Shown here: one piece after another, positions 62,270 to 62,361 of the stretch
Numbering within the stretch: the first letter of the stretch is position 1
How the letters are laid out: every line of letters begins with the position of its first letter
Assembly (NCBI RefSeq): GCF_019084545.1
Contig: NZ_JAHREP010000018.1
Span: 1 to 62,361, forward strand
Direction: 5' to 3'
DNA from: Marinobacterium ramblicola
GTDB lineage: Bacteria > Pseudomonadota > Gammaproteobacteria > Pseudomonadales > Balneatricaceae
DNA length: 62,361 nucleotides
The notes under the pieces: model-generated
Seen by the model: only the letters and a program-made list of their open reading frames with translations
Database searches by the model: none
What the model was told of the DNA's origin: nothing
Program-made: the position numbers and the translations under genes

Positions 62270-62356
62270 TGGTGCAGATGGGGAGACTCGAACTCCCACG
62301 CCCGTGAAGGCACTAGCACCTGAAGCTAGCGTGTCTACCAATTCCACCACATCTGC
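62270..62356 (-). tRNA. tRNA-Leu (CAG), copy 2
   Basis: Identical in all 87 positions to the copy at 62088-62174, including the CAG anticodon and the encoded CCA. It is the promoter-proximal copy; its promoter lies beyond the window. The tandem pair suggests a duplication to raise the supply of a tRNA for CTG codons, which are frequent in this GC-rich sequence. Confidence 0.98.
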
Positions 62357-62361
62357 GTCGA

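Overview
The window is a GC-rich gammaproteobacterial chromosome segment. Gene content (TatABC, UbiA/B/C, DsbA, cytochrome c4, YggX, YjaG, CysZ, DUF2782 next to an APH-type ThrB) and gene order fit a Pseudomonas/Chromatiales-like free-living lineage. From memory, the run GGDEF protein - DsbA - cytochrome c4 - EngB - PolA - DUF2782 - ThrB matches the P. aeruginosa PA5487-PA5495 order, and pst-phoU plus ubiC-ubiA-phoB-phoR matches the P. aeruginosa phosphate block. I cannot name the species.

Layout. 0.2-7.2 kb (minus): hisI-hisE-tatA-tatB-tatC, ubiB, a diguanylate cyclase, dsbA and a cytochrome c4. 7.4-16.6 kb: engB and polA converge on a candidate sRNA; then DUF2782-thrB, uvrD behind a LexA box, an SLC13 transporter and a YciA-like thioesterase. 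16.7-23.6 kb: the phosphate regulon pstS / pstC-pstA-pstB-phoU with two Pho boxes. 24.3-35.3 kb (minus): a two-partner-secretion, contact-dependent-inhibition-like locus, cdiB - lysine acyltransferase - cdiA - immunity gene, with a PoNe-type nuclease tip and a PoNi-type (DUF1910/1911) immunity protein. A one-base frameshift splits cdiA. 35.6-39.2 kb: ubiC-ubiA and phoB-phoR, the latter behind a third Pho box. 39.2-42.7 kb: cysZ, small membrane and Cys-rich proteins, an MDR oxidoreductase and yjaG. 42.9-48.4 kb: a LOG protein, then a four-gene cluster of PhnD-like binding protein, GGDEF-EAL enzyme, outer-membrane barrel and exported ATP-dependent DNA ligase. 48.4-51.6 kb: a compound inverted-repeat element and hisBHAF. 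51.7-62.4 kb: a double-receiver protein, asmA-mutY-yggX, tRNA-Phe, a MocR/EamA divergent pair, CMD, SDR and DoxX proteins, a 43-residue membrane protein behind a sigma-54 promoter, and two identical tRNA-Leu(CAG) genes.

How the parts work together. Three Pho boxes, each ten bases from a -10 element, tie pstS, pstC-phoU and phoBR into one PhoB regulon although 13 kb, including the toxin locus, separates the two groups. The cdi-like locus has the usual order of exporter, modifier, toxin and immunity. Its toxin-immunity end is visibly more AT-rich than the rest, as expected for an exchangeable module.

The most promising less-described items are: (1) the PoNe/PoNi two-partner system with its own HlyC-type acyltransferase; (2) a 114-nt candidate sRNA between engB and polA, the locus of Spot 42 and ErsA, with an extracytoplasmic-sigma-type promoter; (3) the sigma-54-driven 43-residue membrane protein; (4) the binding-protein / c-di-GMP / barrel / ligase cluster.
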